The translations under genes and the position numbers were made by a program. The notes beneath the pieces are model-generated. The model ran no database searches and was not told the DNA's origin. It saw only the letters and a program-made list of their open reading frames with translations. A DNA stretch of 58,190 bases from Capnocytophaga canis (GTDB taxonomy: Bacteria > Bacteroidota > Bacteroidia > Flavobacteriales > Flavobacteriaceae), in the NCBI RefSeq assembly GCF_000827555.1, contig NZ_CDOI01000142.1, forward strand, positions 1 through 58,190. The letters are read 5' to 3'. This document shows positions 47,591 through 57,300 of the stretch, piece by piece (position 1 is the first letter of the stretch; the number at the start of each line of letters is the position of its first letter).

Positions 47591-48406
47591 TTACACCGAA
47601 ACGTTATATTCTCTCAAAGCGTCATTCAATGAAGTTTTTTTGTCGGTGGTAGCCTTGCGTTTTCCGATAATCAATGCACATGGCACTTGAAATTCACCTG
47701 CTGTAAATTTTTTAGTGTAACTTCCTGGGATAACTACCGAACGCTCTGGAACATATCCTTTCAATTCTATTGGAGTTTCTCCTGTTACATCAATGATTTT
47801 TGTGGAAGCTGTAAGTACCACGTTTGCTCCCAAGACAGCTTCTTTTTCCACTCGAACGCCTTCCACTACAATACAACGCGAACCAATGAAAGCACCATCT
47901 TCTATAATCACAGGAGCCGCTTGTAAAGGTTCTAAAACCCCTCCAATACCAACACCTCCGCTCAAATGTACATTTTTCCCAATTTGAGCACAACTTCCTA
48001 CAGTTGCCCAGGTATCAACCATGGTGCCTTCATCTACATATGAACCTATATTAACGTAGCTTGGCATCAAAATCACGCCTTTTGAAATATAAGCTCCATG
48101 CCGAGCGACTGCATTAGGAACTACACGGATTCCTTTCTCTTCATAGCCTCTCTTCAACGGAATTTTGTCGTGATACTCAAAAATTCCCGCTTCTAAGGTT
48201 TCCATTTTCTGTATCGGGAAGTACATCACAACGGCTTTCTTAACCCATTCATTTACCTGCCATCCGTTTTCAGTAGGTTCTGCCACACGCAACTTTCCAC
48301 TATCCAACAAATCAACTACTTTACGAATAGCGTTTTGTACGCTTTCATCTTTAAGAAGCTCTCGGTTTTCCCAAGCTGCTTCTATCGTATTTTTTATTTC
48401 TGTCAT
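47591..48406 (-). CDS. dapD: 2,3,4,5-tetrahydropyridine-2,6-dicarboxylate N-succinyltransferase
   Basis: 271 residues. The middle and C-terminal parts form a left-handed beta-helix of hexapeptide repeats: VILMPSYVNIGSYVDEGTM, VDTWATVGSCAQIGKNVHL, IEDGAFIGSRCIVVEGVRV. DapD succinylates tetrahydrodipicolinate on the way to meso-diaminopimelate and lysine, needed for peptidoglycan. Length is normal. It starts 20 bases after trpS, on the same strand. Confidence 0.96.
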   Translation of the reverse strand: MTEIKNTIEAAWENRELLKDESVQNAIRKVVDLLDSGKLRVAEPTENGWQVNEWVKKAVVMYFPIQKMETLEAGIFEYHDKIPLKRGYEEKGIRVVPNAVARHGAYISKGVILMPSYVNIGSYVDEGTMVDTWATVGSCAQIGKNVHLSGGVGIGGVLEPLQAAPVIIEDGAFIGSRCIVVEGVRVEKEAVLGANVVLTASTKIIDVTGETPIELKGYVPERSVVIPGSYTKKFTAGEFQVPCALIIGKRKATTDKKTSLNDALREYNVSV

Positions 48407-48426
48407 ACTGCTATAGTGTTGTTTTT

Positions 48427-49395
48427 TTAATATCCTATTTTTTCACGCACCCTTTTTAGTACATCTGTTGCTACTTTCTGTGCTTTTAAAGCACCTTCTT
48501 GTAATATTTTCTCTAATTCATCTAAATTTTCCATATAATAATGAAATTTCTGACGCGGTTCGGAGAATTTTTCTAAAATAAGTTCATACAAAACCTGTTT
48601 TGCTTGTCCATAACCATAGTTTCCTCCTTCATATAGATTTCGCATAGTTTGTATCTGTTCATCCGAAGCCAACAGCTTATATAGAGCAAAAACTTTACAT
48701 GTATCTGGTTTTTTAGGTTCTTCAAGCGGTATACTATCGGTTTGGATACTCATCACCTGTTTGCGAAGTTGCTTTTCTGGAAGAAAAATATTGATGTAAT
48801 TATTGCGTGATTTACTCATTTTCTCTCCGTCTGTTCCAGGGATAATCATAATTCGCTCCTCAATTTTAGCCTGTGGTAATACAAAAGTTTCGCCCATTTG
48901 GTGGTTGAAACGCGAAGCCACATCACGTGTGATTTCGAGATGTTGTAACTGATCTTTGCCTACGGGTACAATTTGGGCATCATACAAAAGGATGTCAGCT
49001 GCCATTAACATTGGATACGTAAAAAGCCCCGTATTCACATCTTCCAAACGATCTGCCTTGTCCTTAAATGAGTGAGCAAGTGTCAAACGTTGGTAAGGGA
49101 AAAAGCAACTCAAATACCACGTAAGTTCCGCTGTTTGAGGCACATCACTTTGTCTATAGAACGTAATTTTATTATAATCCAACCCAAAAGCCAACCACGT
49201 AGCCGCTACGCTATATGTGTTTGCTTTAAGTTCTTGACCGTTCTTAATTTGGGTAAGCGAGTGCATATCCGCAATAAAAAGAAAAGATTCATTTTCAGGA
49301 TTTTGAGCCATTTCTATTGCCGGCATAATTGCTCCAAGTATATTGCCCAGATGGGGAGTTCCTGTACTTTGAATGCCGGTTAAAATTCGTGCCAT
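48427..49395 (-). CDS. trpS: tryptophanyl-tRNA synthetase
   Basis: 322 residues, normal for bacterial TrpRS. Class I motifs: the HIGH-like GTPHLGN near the start (MARILTGIQSTGTPHLGN) and KMSKS in GEKMSKSRNNYI. It charges tRNA-Trp. It heads the minus-strand group with dapD, yggS and SNF2 and is divergent from the creatininase-family gene. Confidence 0.97.
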   Translation of the reverse strand: MARILTGIQSTGTPHLGNILGAIMPAIEMAQNPENESFLFIADMHSLTQIKNGQELKANTYSVAATWLAFGLDYNKITFYRQSDVPQTAELTWYLSCFFPYQRLTLAHSFKDKADRLEDVNTGLFTYPMLMAADILLYDAQIVPVGKDQLQHLEITRDVASRFNHQMGETFVLPQAKIEERIMIIPGTDGEKMSKSRNNYINIFLPEKQLRKQVMSIQTDSIPLEEPKKPDTCKVFALYKLLASDEQIQTMRNLYEGGNYGYGQAKQVLYELILEKFSEPRQKFHYYMENLDELEKILQEGALKAQKVATDVLKRVREKIGY

Positions 49396-49422
49396 ATTCT
49401 TTGTTTTTTTAAATAAAGTCTA

Positions 49423-49430
49423 CAAAAGTA
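49423..49430 (-). promoter_or_regulatory. -7 promoter box for trpS
   Basis: On the minus strand TACTTTTG fits TAnnTTTG, 27 bases before the trpS start codon. It is back to back with the box at 49452-49459. Confidence 0.5.
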
Positions 49431-49451
49431 CAAAATCATTTTTATTATTTG

Positions 49452-49459
49452 TAACTTTG
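49452..49459 (+). promoter_or_regulatory. -7 promoter box for the creatininase-family gene
   Basis: TAACTTTG fits TAnnTTTG. The RNA would start near 49465, downstream of the first ATG at 49461, so translation should begin at 49488. Confidence 0.55.
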
Positions 49460-49487
49460 TATGCTACTTAAATCAAAATTACTCAAA

Positions 49488-50249
49488 ATGAGACCATATA
49501 TCTTAGCAGAAACAAATTGGAAGACTATCCAAAAAACTAATTTTAGCATAGCCGTTTTACCTTGGGGAGCTACGGAAGCCCACAACTACCATTTACCTTA
49601 TGCCACCGATGTAATTGAATCGGAATGTATTGCTTCTGAATCGGCACGAATTGCATGGGAACAAGGTTGTAGAATCATCGTACTTCCTGCCATACCTTTC
49701 GGAGTAAATACGGGACAAGCTGACATTACCTTAGATATCAATATCAATCCAAGCACTCAATTGATTTTACTTTCGGACATTGTCGAAACCCTCAACCGCC
49801 AGAACATTCATAAATTAGTGGTACTCAACAGCCACGGCGGTAATGATTTCAAGCCTATTCTACGAGAATTAGGACTAAAATTTCCTAAAATGCATATTTC
49901 TGTGTGCAATTGGTTTCAAAATGGAGAGAAAAAAAACTATTTTGACCAAATTGGCGACCATGCCGATGAGATGGAAACCAGTTTGCTAATGTACCTGCGT
50001 CCTGAATTAGTACTTCCTCTGTCTGAGGCAGGCGAAGGTAAAGAGAAGAAACATAAAATAAAAGAATTTACAGAAGGTTGGATGTGGTCAGAACGCAAAT
50101 GGTCAAAAATCACTGCCGACACAGGTGTCGGTAACCCTAAATTAGCTACCGCTGAAAAAGGAGAGCGATATTTTAAGTTCATCACTGAAAAAATTGCTAA
50201 TGTGTTCATTCAGTTGGAAAAACTGGATGTTGAGCACCCATACGAATAG
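49488..50249 (+). CDS. creatininase-family amidohydrolase
   Basis: 253 residues from the ATG at 49488 (MRPYILAETNWKTIQ), preferred over that at 49461 because the -7 box is only one base before the latter. Metal-binding motifs of the family: PWGATEAHNYHLPYATD (Glu, His, Asp), LNSHGGND (His) and DHADEMETSLL (Glu). The family includes creatininase and enzymes of cofactor and pterin-like pathways; the substrate here is unknown. It has no signal peptide. Divergent from trpS. Confidence 0.92.
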   Translation: MRPYILAETNWKTIQKTNFSIAVLPWGATEAHNYHLPYATDVIESECIASESARIAWEQGCRIIVLPAIPFGVNTGQADITLDININPSTQLILLSDIVETLNRQNIHKLVVLNSHGGNDFKPILRELGLKFPKMHISVCNWFQNGEKKNYFDQIGDHADEMETSLLMYLRPELVLPLSEAGEGKEKKHKIKEFTEGWMWSERKWSKITADTGVGNPKLATAEKGERYFKFITEKIANVFIQLEKLDVEHPYE

Positions 50250-50374
50250 TCAGAATCTAACCTCATACTGATTCTCCGCATCGCTTTCCTCTATTGAAAG
50301 TAAAGACTGTTGATGCTGAGGTTAAAAAAATATTAATTTTTTGAGTTTATTGCGTTTATTCTCAATGAATGCAA

Positions 50375-50382
50375 TATCTTTG
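50375..50382 (+). promoter_or_regulatory. -7 promoter box for the LysM gene
   Basis: TATCTTTG fits TAnnTTTG, 34 bases before the ATG at 50417. An ATTG stands 22 bases upstream, slightly wide. Confidence 0.55.
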
Positions 50383-50416
50383 TGCATTCAATTACTAAAA
50401 AAAGTGTAATACAAAT

Positions 50417-52315
50417 ATGAAAAAAATTACCTCTATCGTTTTTTTCCTCTTGTTTGGGGTGATCTTCGCCCAACAGCAGACCCATACAATTAAAGCAAAT
50501 GAGAGTATTGACCACATTGCTAAGACTTATCGTGTGTCACCATCCGATATTTTTAAGCAAAATCCAGGACTTAAAGATAGTATGAAAAAGGGTATGGTGA
50601 TTGTTATTCCAAGTGGAAAGGTAAAATATTACAGTACACAACGCCCAATGGGATTTATACCGCATACAGTGGAAGCTAAAGAAACATTCTTCGGGCTTTC
50701 TCAAAAGTACAACATCACCATCGATGATATTAAACGGTATAATTTTGATTTATATACACGTGGATTACAAGAAGGAGAACTAATCTCAATTCCTATTTTC
50801 AGTAGAGCTACTGGGACTGTTGAAAAAGGTGTGCAAGGACAAAAAAAATACGTAGTAAAACCTCAAGAAACCCTGTGGCGTATCGCTCGTGAACATAACA
50901 TCAGTCAAGCAGAATTAGAAAAAATGAACCGTGGAGTTACGGCAAGTAACCTCAAAGATGGCCAAGAAATTTGGGTACCTGCCGTTGAAAGTGTTGCCTC
51001 AAAACCAAATCATAGAACGGATTTAGTGCCTTACGCTGTAGAAAAAGCTGAGGGTTTTTATAGTTTGCAACGTAAATTTGGCTTGTCAGAGGCAGAACTT
51101 ATCAAATTGAATCCTGAATTAAAAGATGGTGTAAAGGCCGATACTCAAATTTGGATTCCGAAGGAAAATTACAATCGATATCGCTATTCAATGACCTCTT
51201 TTGAGGAAAAAAGTTTTCCAGATTCGAATCAAAATGTGCAATCGCTATCATCGACAGAAAATGTACGTCAGTTATCTTTTGTGCTTCCTTTCAGAATATC
51301 AGATATTTCGGAAGAAAACAAATCTGCCGCACTTCGTACACGCTTAGGAGACAATCGTGCCACGCCTATGGCAACGGATTTCTATTCGGGAGCTATGATT
51401 GCCTTAGATTCATTACAAAAAATGGGGTATTCGTTTAAAGTCAATGTGTTTGACAGTGAAAATAACAACATAAAAAATATAATCGCCGATGAGAATTTGC
51501 TAAACTCACAGCTAATTATTGGCCCTTTTTCAGCGAAATCCTTTAATGATCTGACAAAACATATTACCAATGTTGCGGTATTGGCTCCTCTATCAAACCG
51601 AAATATTGATTTAAACCCAAACGTATTTCAAACACTTCCAACTGATGAGGTACAACAAAACAAAATGATTACTTACATTTCTGAAAATCACTCAGATGCA
51701 AACATTTTGATTTTGGCAGACTCTAAGAACACTGCGATTCGTGAACGATTAGCAAGTAGTTTTCCGAACGCAAAAATCGTTACTGAAGTTACTGCAAAAT
51801 CAATTCCTAATGCCATTGATTACAACCGTCTGAATTTTGTTTTGATTCAATCCAATGACATTGGCTATGTGTCCAACGCGGTGCGTGTGCTACACGGAGC
51901 TTTATCTCTTAAAAAGAACGATATTTCTCCAAAAATCATCTTGGCTACTATTGATAGAGGAAGTGTTTTTGACTCTAATAACATTTCTAACAATCAGTTG
52001 TCGGATTTGCAGTTCACCTATCCTACTTTCAATAAATACTCCAACGGAGATGACAGTTTTTCGCAACGCTATGTGAAAACATATGGTGTTTTGCCTAATC
52101 GATATGCTATTAGAGGATTTGACATTACAATGGATGCCGTACTGCGATTAGGAGTTACTGGAAACTTTGAACAATCAACATCACATGTGGGCGAAACTTC
52201 CTACTTAGAAAATAAATTTGCCTATCAACGCAACCCTTACAAAGGTGGAGGTTACGAAAACCAAGGTGTTTTCATCGTTAAATACGAAAATATGGAAGTA
52301 AAAGAAGTAAAATAA
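50417..52315 (+). CDS. exported LysM and periplasmic-binding-fold protein
   Basis: 632 residues. Signal peptide MKKITSIVFFLLFGVIFAQ. Four LysM units at about 22-70, 82-130, 150-195 and 205-255, each ending in an I-P or V-P motif (VIVIP, LISIP, IWVP, IWIP), bind peptidoglycan. The rest, from about residue 290 (FVLPFRISDIS), looks like a type I periplasmic binding fold (YSGAMIALDSLQKMGYSFKV, then LLNSQLIIGPFSAKSFNDL). This fusion is common in Bacteroidota; the ligand is unknown. rplS follows with its own promoter. Confidence 0.9.
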   Translation: MKKITSIVFFLLFGVIFAQQQTHTIKANESIDHIAKTYRVSPSDIFKQNPGLKDSMKKGMVIVIPSGKVKYYSTQRPMGFIPHTVEAKETFFGLSQKYNITIDDIKRYNFDLYTRGLQEGELISIPIFSRATGTVEKGVQGQKKYVVKPQETLWRIAREHNISQAELEKMNRGVTASNLKDGQEIWVPAVESVASKPNHRTDLVPYAVEKAEGFYSLQRKFGLSEAELIKLNPELKDGVKADTQIWIPKENYNRYRYSMTSFEEKSFPDSNQNVQSLSSTENVRQLSFVLPFRISDISEENKSAALRTRLGDNRATPMATDFYSGAMIALDSLQKMGYSFKVNVFDSENNNIKNIIADENLLNSQLIIGPFSAKSFNDLTKHITNVAVLAPLSNRNIDLNPNVFQTLPTDEVQQNKMITYISENHSDANILILADSKNTAIRERLASSFPNAKIVTEVTAKSIPNAIDYNRLNFVLIQSNDIGYVSNAVRVLHGALSLKKNDISPKIILATIDRGSVFDSNNISNNQLSDLQFTYPTFNKYSNGDDSFSQRYVKTYGVLPNRYAIRGFDITMDAVLRLGVTGNFEQSTSHVGETSYLENKFAYQRNPYKGGGYENQGVFIVKYENMEVKEVK

Positions 52316-52316
52316 A

Positions 52317-52347
52317 CTTGTATTTTCAAAAATAATATCTAAATTTG
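52317..52347 (+). promoter_or_regulatory. promoter of rplS
   Basis: CTTG (52317-52320), a 19-base spacer and TAAATTTG (52340-52347) form a full Bacteroidota promoter starting just after the LysM gene stop. Confidence 0.75.
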
Positions 52348-52355
52348 CACCCGAT

Positions 52356-52393
52356 TTGGTCAACCTCTGGCGAAAGACGTGAATGTTGCCCAA
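52356..52393 (+). ncRNA. structured leader of rplS, candidate ribosomal-protein autoregulatory element
   Basis: TTGG-T-CAAC (52356-52364) pairs with GTTG-C-CCAA (52385-52393), an 8-bp stem with one internal mismatch closing a 20-base loop. It starts a few bases after the expected transcription start and ends 28 bases before the L19 ATG. L19 leaders of this kind have been proposed in Flavobacteria; I recall this without being able to check it. Confidence 0.5.
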
Positions 52394-52421
52394 TGATAAC
52401 TAAATTATATTTTAAATTTTT

Positions 52422-52769
52422 ATGGAACCTTTATTAAAGTACGTACAAGACAATTTTGTAGAAAGAAAGGATTTTCCTGAATTTTCATCAGGTGACACTA
52501 TCACAGTGTACTATGAAATTAAAGAGGGAGATAAAAAACGTACACAGTTTTTCAAAGGCGTAGTGATTCAACGTAAAGGAAGCGGAGCTACTGAAACATT
52601 TACTATCAGAAAAATGTCTGGAACAGTAGGTGTAGAGCGTATTTTCCCTTTCAATTTACCTGCTCTTCAAAAAATCGAAGTGAACAAAAGAGGTAAAGTT
52701 AGACGTGCAAGAATCTACTACTTTAGAGGACTTACAGGTAAAAAAGCTCGTATTAAAGAAGTTCGCTAA
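52422..52769 (+). CDS. rplS: 50S ribosomal protein L19
   Basis: 115 residues, basic, with the family runs [29 protein letters not shown] and [19 protein letters not shown]19 lies at the 30S-50S interface. Single-gene unit with own promoter, a leader hairpin and a terminator. It is not in an rpsP-rimM-trmD-rplS operon, unlike in E. coli. Confidence 0.97.
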   Translation: MEPLLKYVQDNFVERKDFPEFSSGDTITVYYEIKEGDKKRTQFFKGVVIQRKGSGATETFTIRKMSGTVGVERIFPFNLPALQKIEVNKRGKVRRARIYYFRGLTGKKARIKEVR

Positions 52770-52787
52770 TCGAATTAGTGAATATGT

Positions 52788-52830
52788 AAAAGTGAAAAAT
52801 GAATTTCAAACTCATTTTTCACTTTTTTTA
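52788..52830 (+). terminator. terminator of rplS
   Basis: AAAAGTGAAAAATGA (52788-52802) pairs perfectly over 15 bp with TCATTTTTCACTTTT (52812-52826), followed by further T. Confidence 0.9.
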
Positions 52831-52999
52831 TTTAAGGCTATCCAAAAAAAATCGTTCGAGTTAAATTTAATCTGTAACAACCTGAATTAGAATAAATTAA
52901 CTTTTAAAAAGTCACAAAGATCTATTTTTTAAGCCTATTTTCTTCTATATTTTTACAAGAGAATAGTTTCTTTGCTACGTAATCACTATACTCCTCGCA

Positions 53000-54112
53000 T
53001 TATTTTAGAAATTCACTTACTGGTGTATACTCTAATCCAAAGGTATTTGCTACAGCTTGGTAAACTACTTTTCCTTGGATAATATTCAATCCTTCAGCTA
53101 AACCTCGGTTGTCTTGACAAGCTCGTTTCCATCCTTTGTTTGCCAAATCAATAGCATACGGAAGTGTAGCGTTTGTTAGAGCCAACGTAGAAGTGTAAGG
53201 AACAGCTCCAGGTATGTTGGCTACACAATAGTGAACGATACCATCAACTTCATACACAGGGTTGCTGTGGGTTGTTACTCGTGAAGTTTCAAAACATCCT
53301 CCTTGGTCAATAGCAACATCCACCAATACAGAACCTTTTTTCATCAATTGGAGCATATCACGAGTGATTAAATAAGGTGCTTTTGCTCCAGGAACCAACA
53401 CTGCTCCAATAACTAAATCGCAATGAGCCAGTTCTTGCTTGATATTGTACTGGGATGCAAACAAAGTTTTTATATTTTTAGGTAAAATTGAATCCAACAA
53501 ACGTAGCCTTGGAAGCGAAATATCCGCTATCAGCACATTAGCACCTAATCCTGCGGCTATGATAGCGGCATTATAACCTACCACTCCACCGCCTAATACC
53601 AGTACACGAGCTGGATGAACTCCTGGCACTCCGCCCATAAGCACCCCTCGTCCTCCTTGAGGTTTTTCTAAAAAACGAGCTCCTTGCTGAGCTGCCATAC
53701 GTCCTGCCACTTCGGACATGGGAGTTAGTAGTGGCAAAGTATTGTTTTCAGTGACCGTTTCGTATGCCAAACATACAGCTTTTTGTTTTATCATAGCATG
53801 GGTAAGAGCTTCTTCTGCTGCAAAATGGAAATAGGTGAAAATCAATTGGTTTTCACGTATTAAATCATATTCAACCGCAATAGGTTCTTTCACTTTGTAA
53901 ATCATTTCCGATTGAGCATAAATCTCCTCTATAGTTGGCAACAACTTAGCTCCAGCTTCCACATATTCCTCATCAGAAAATCCACTGCCTTCACCCGCCG
54001 TTTTCTGGACATAAACCGTATGTCCGAATTTTACAAGTTCATTCACGCCACTTGGAGTGGCTCCAACACGATTTTCGTTGTTTTTAATCTCTTTTGGAAT
54101 TCCTATTATCAT
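53000..54112 (-). CDS. ald: alanine dehydrogenase
   Basis: 370 residues, standard for Ald. N-terminus MIIGIPKEIKNNENRVGATP, the substrate Lys in MIYKVKEP, and the NAD-binding loop VLGGGVVGYNAAIIAAGLGA. It converts L-alanine to pyruvate and ammonia with NAD, or the reverse. Single gene; about 170 AT-rich bases separate it from the rplS terminator. Confidence 0.96.
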   Translation of the reverse strand: MIIGIPKEIKNNENRVGATPSGVNELVKFGHTVYVQKTAGEGSGFSDEEYVEAGAKLLPTIEEIYAQSEMIYKVKEPIAVEYDLIRENQLIFTYFHFAAEEALTHAMIKQKAVCLAYETVTENNTLPLLTPMSEVAGRMAAQQGARFLEKPQGGRGVLMGGVPGVHPARVLVLGGGVVGYNAAIIAAGLGANVLIADISLPRLRLLDSILPKNIKTLFASQYNIKQELAHCDLVIGAVLVPGAKAPYLITRDMLQLMKKGSVLVDVAIDQGGCFETSRVTTHSNPVYEVDGIVHYCVANIPGAVPYTSTLALTNATLPYAIDLANKGWKRACQDNRGLAEGLNIIQGKVVYQAVANTFGLEYTPVSEFLK

Positions 54113-54166
54113 AATAAATACATATTAAAATTGAAGCCATAAAATTACAAAAAAAAAGAAAACAAA

Positions 54167-54174
54167 CAAAAGTA
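54167..54174 (-). promoter_or_regulatory. -7 promoter box for ald
   Basis: On the minus strand TACTTTTG fits TAnnTTTG, 54 bases before the ald start codon. No clear -33 element. Confidence 0.45.
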
Positions 54175-54271
54175 TTGAAAAATTAAGATGAAAAATTTAA
54201 CTGATTATTTATAAACGCATTAAATTTTCGCTAAAAAGAAGTTTTTTTATGAGAAAATCCATTAAAAAATA

Positions 54272-54279
54272 TATATTTG
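54272..54279 (+). promoter_or_regulatory. -7 promoter box for the SprB-like gene
   Basis: TATATTTG fits TAnnTTTG and would give a leader of about 85 bases before the ATG at 54373. Confidence 0.5.
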
Positions 54280-54372
54280 CATATCGAATATTTTCTACAT
54301 AGCTGTGTTTCACTTTTTTTATGTGTTACTCATGGCGGTGATAGAAAAATGAACTAATAAGATTCAACCTAT

Positions 54373-57300
54373 ATGAAAAATCTTTTACTAACATTTGTTT
54401 TTTTATGCACTGTTTGGGTAACACAGGCTCAGACCCCGTGTATTGATAGTTTCACGGCAACACCTACTCCCGGATCGTGTTTTTCTGATGCAACTTTAAA
54501 GGTAGAATTACCTGCTGGTTGTACAGGAAACTATTTGGCGGTTCTGACACCACCAGAAGGAACCGGAAACGTTGAATATCAACAATTGACGGGAACTCCT
54601 GCTTCCTACACCTTTAATGCTTTACGCGCTGGAACGTACACCGTAACAGTTATGGATCAGGATTCTGGTATACAAACTGCTCCTAAGATAGTTAACGTAA
54701 CCAGCTCCTACGTGATAATGAACATTCAGGAGATTAAACAATCCCCTCCTACATGTTTAACTCAGAGAAACGGTAAAATCACATTTAGAATACCTACAGG
54801 AGGGACTGGTCCTTTTAGAGTGAGTGTTGAAGATCCTAACGGAAATGTTTTATATGCTCCCGAAGATTTTGCACGACCTACGGGAAGCAATGTAATAAGC
54901 ATCGAAGGGTCAGGCTCTAATTCCATCCCGTTAGGAAATGTAGTATTGGTAATAGAGGATTTGGCAGGAGATGTTGTACAATGTGGGGAAACACGCCGAA
55001 TTCCGATGGTTATGACGGGGACAATAGTACAAAACTATGAATGCTTAGGGGTAGGAGTAAAGCCTCAGAGTTTTGAGAGAGACCCTTCTGGAGTCTGTAA
55101 GTACAGAATGACGTACAGTTCTCATTTGCTTACGGGAGGTGGATACATCTACTCGAACTTAAGCGGTGCGGAAAGAACTGTACTTGACAACCTGATGAAA
55201 CAGTCGGGTACTTTTGTGGTGGAGAACGTGACCAAAGGAACTATCACGGATTTTTCATCCAGCTTTTCAGGGGGGTGGTACTACACAGATTATGCCTTTG
55301 AAGAAAATGATGAAATTAAAGTGAGAGTACGAGTTAACATACTCACCGTACCGCCTATTTTTGAACGAGACGACCATTTCAAGTTTGAAGAAGTGACCCA
55401 ACAAGCAGCTCCAACTGTTTCCTATGGTATCTCTCGAACAGCTGATTGTATACCCGTAGAGAAATTATATATTTATGTTAACAAATACAATGGATTCAGA
55501 ACATACAACCACCTAATGTTCCCAACAGACAATAATAAACGAATGTCTTTCCACATAAGATGGGCGGTAAAAAATAATACCGATTTGATGAACCATGTGG
55601 ATGTATATAAATTCGACGAAGGCACTAACACTTGGACAGGCCCTTTGACTACAGGTATCATAAAATCTAATAATCACATTGACGTAACAGCCCATGGAGC
55701 TGGGAAATACAAGGTGAAGTATAGGTTGAATGCTCACGAAGGTTGTTACCCTGACGCAGAAAAAGAAGTTGAGATTAAAGTCCCTCCCCTTCCTAAACCT
55801 CCATTAGAGAATACGATAAATGTTTTGCAGCCTGGTCTTGGTATTTATGAGGGTACAGGTTATATCTACAATTACTTTTATGGTAACAATATGAAACTGC
55901 ATTTGGCACGTACAGATGGTCAAACTTCTGTATCTTTCCAAACTAAATTACCATTAGAAACAGACACCTACACTCGCACGGTAAAATTCCCTATCGAATT
56001 TACAAACAATGGAGGGACACGCAACATCGGTGATCTACCTCCTGGGGAATACATAGTAACCGTGACAGATGCTTGTGGAAATATAGCTTCGAAAACATTA
56101 ACCGTTACAGGGCGTCTTCCAATAAAGTATCAGGAAACAATCACTAAGGATTGTCAATTAGGGACTTATACCTATAACTTTGATCGAAATGACCCCCTGG
56201 CAAGAAACATGCAAGCAACGCTACAGCGAAAAACAGTCAATGCATCAGGAGTTGTCACTTGGGTTTCTATGACAACAACTCATCCTCGTATTTCTGGATA
56301 TACCAACACCTTTGTAAACATCCCTACAGGAGAATATCGAGTGGAGTTTTATAATTATTATTACACCTATATAGCTCCCAATGGTTCAAAAAGTTCTCAT
56401 TCAGGTTATTCTTTCTTAGAAGAGGCGTTGAACGGAAATCCGTATTTCCATGGTAGCACGTATGCACAAAATTTTAGAGATTACGCATACTTCGAAATTA
56501 AAGAACAAGAAATTATTGATCCGGATATTATTAGCTCATCTTGCGATGCTTCCACACCAGCATACGTGGCTGTAAACATCAATAATCCTCATGTTATTTC
56601 CTATCCATTGACTTATTCGTTGATAAACCCTATAACGAATGCTGTAGTAGCGTCACAAACATATTCGTCAGGAGGAACATCCCATGTGTTCTCTAACATT
56701 CCAACAGGGAAATACAAAGTGATTACGGCACATCGTTGTGGTTCAGTGCCGAAAGATGTAGAAGTGTTAGCAAATAACTTCTATCCTCCTCGTATGATTC
56801 CACTGGTAAACCGCCCCGATGTTTGTTCCCCTGCAAATGTTATTTTGAACTTCACGGGAATTGAATCTCTGTACGACATTCGTTGGTTCAAGCTAGATGA
56901 ACAAGACAATCGAGTGGGTGGAGCATTACATACTGGACGTGTGTTCCTAACTACTGTAACTAAAACGACCACCTTTGAGGTGGAATATAACTTAAAACAA
57001 TCCATAATTTGTAATCAAGGAGAAATCAAATCCTTGAGACGTACAATCACCATTCCTCATGATGATGAGGCTCCTGTTGTGGCACCAATACCTGACATCA
57101 CACAAAGGCTACCTTTGGGACGATGTTTAGCTCCTGTTTCATGGACGGTATCGGCTACGGATAACTGTCCGCCTGTAACAGTAAGTAGTACGCATACTCC
57201 AGGAGATGAGTTTCCTTTGGGTGTAACTACCGTTACCTATACTTTTACAGATTTATCAGGAAACACAACCACCCGTACTTTCTTGGTAACAGTTCTTTCG

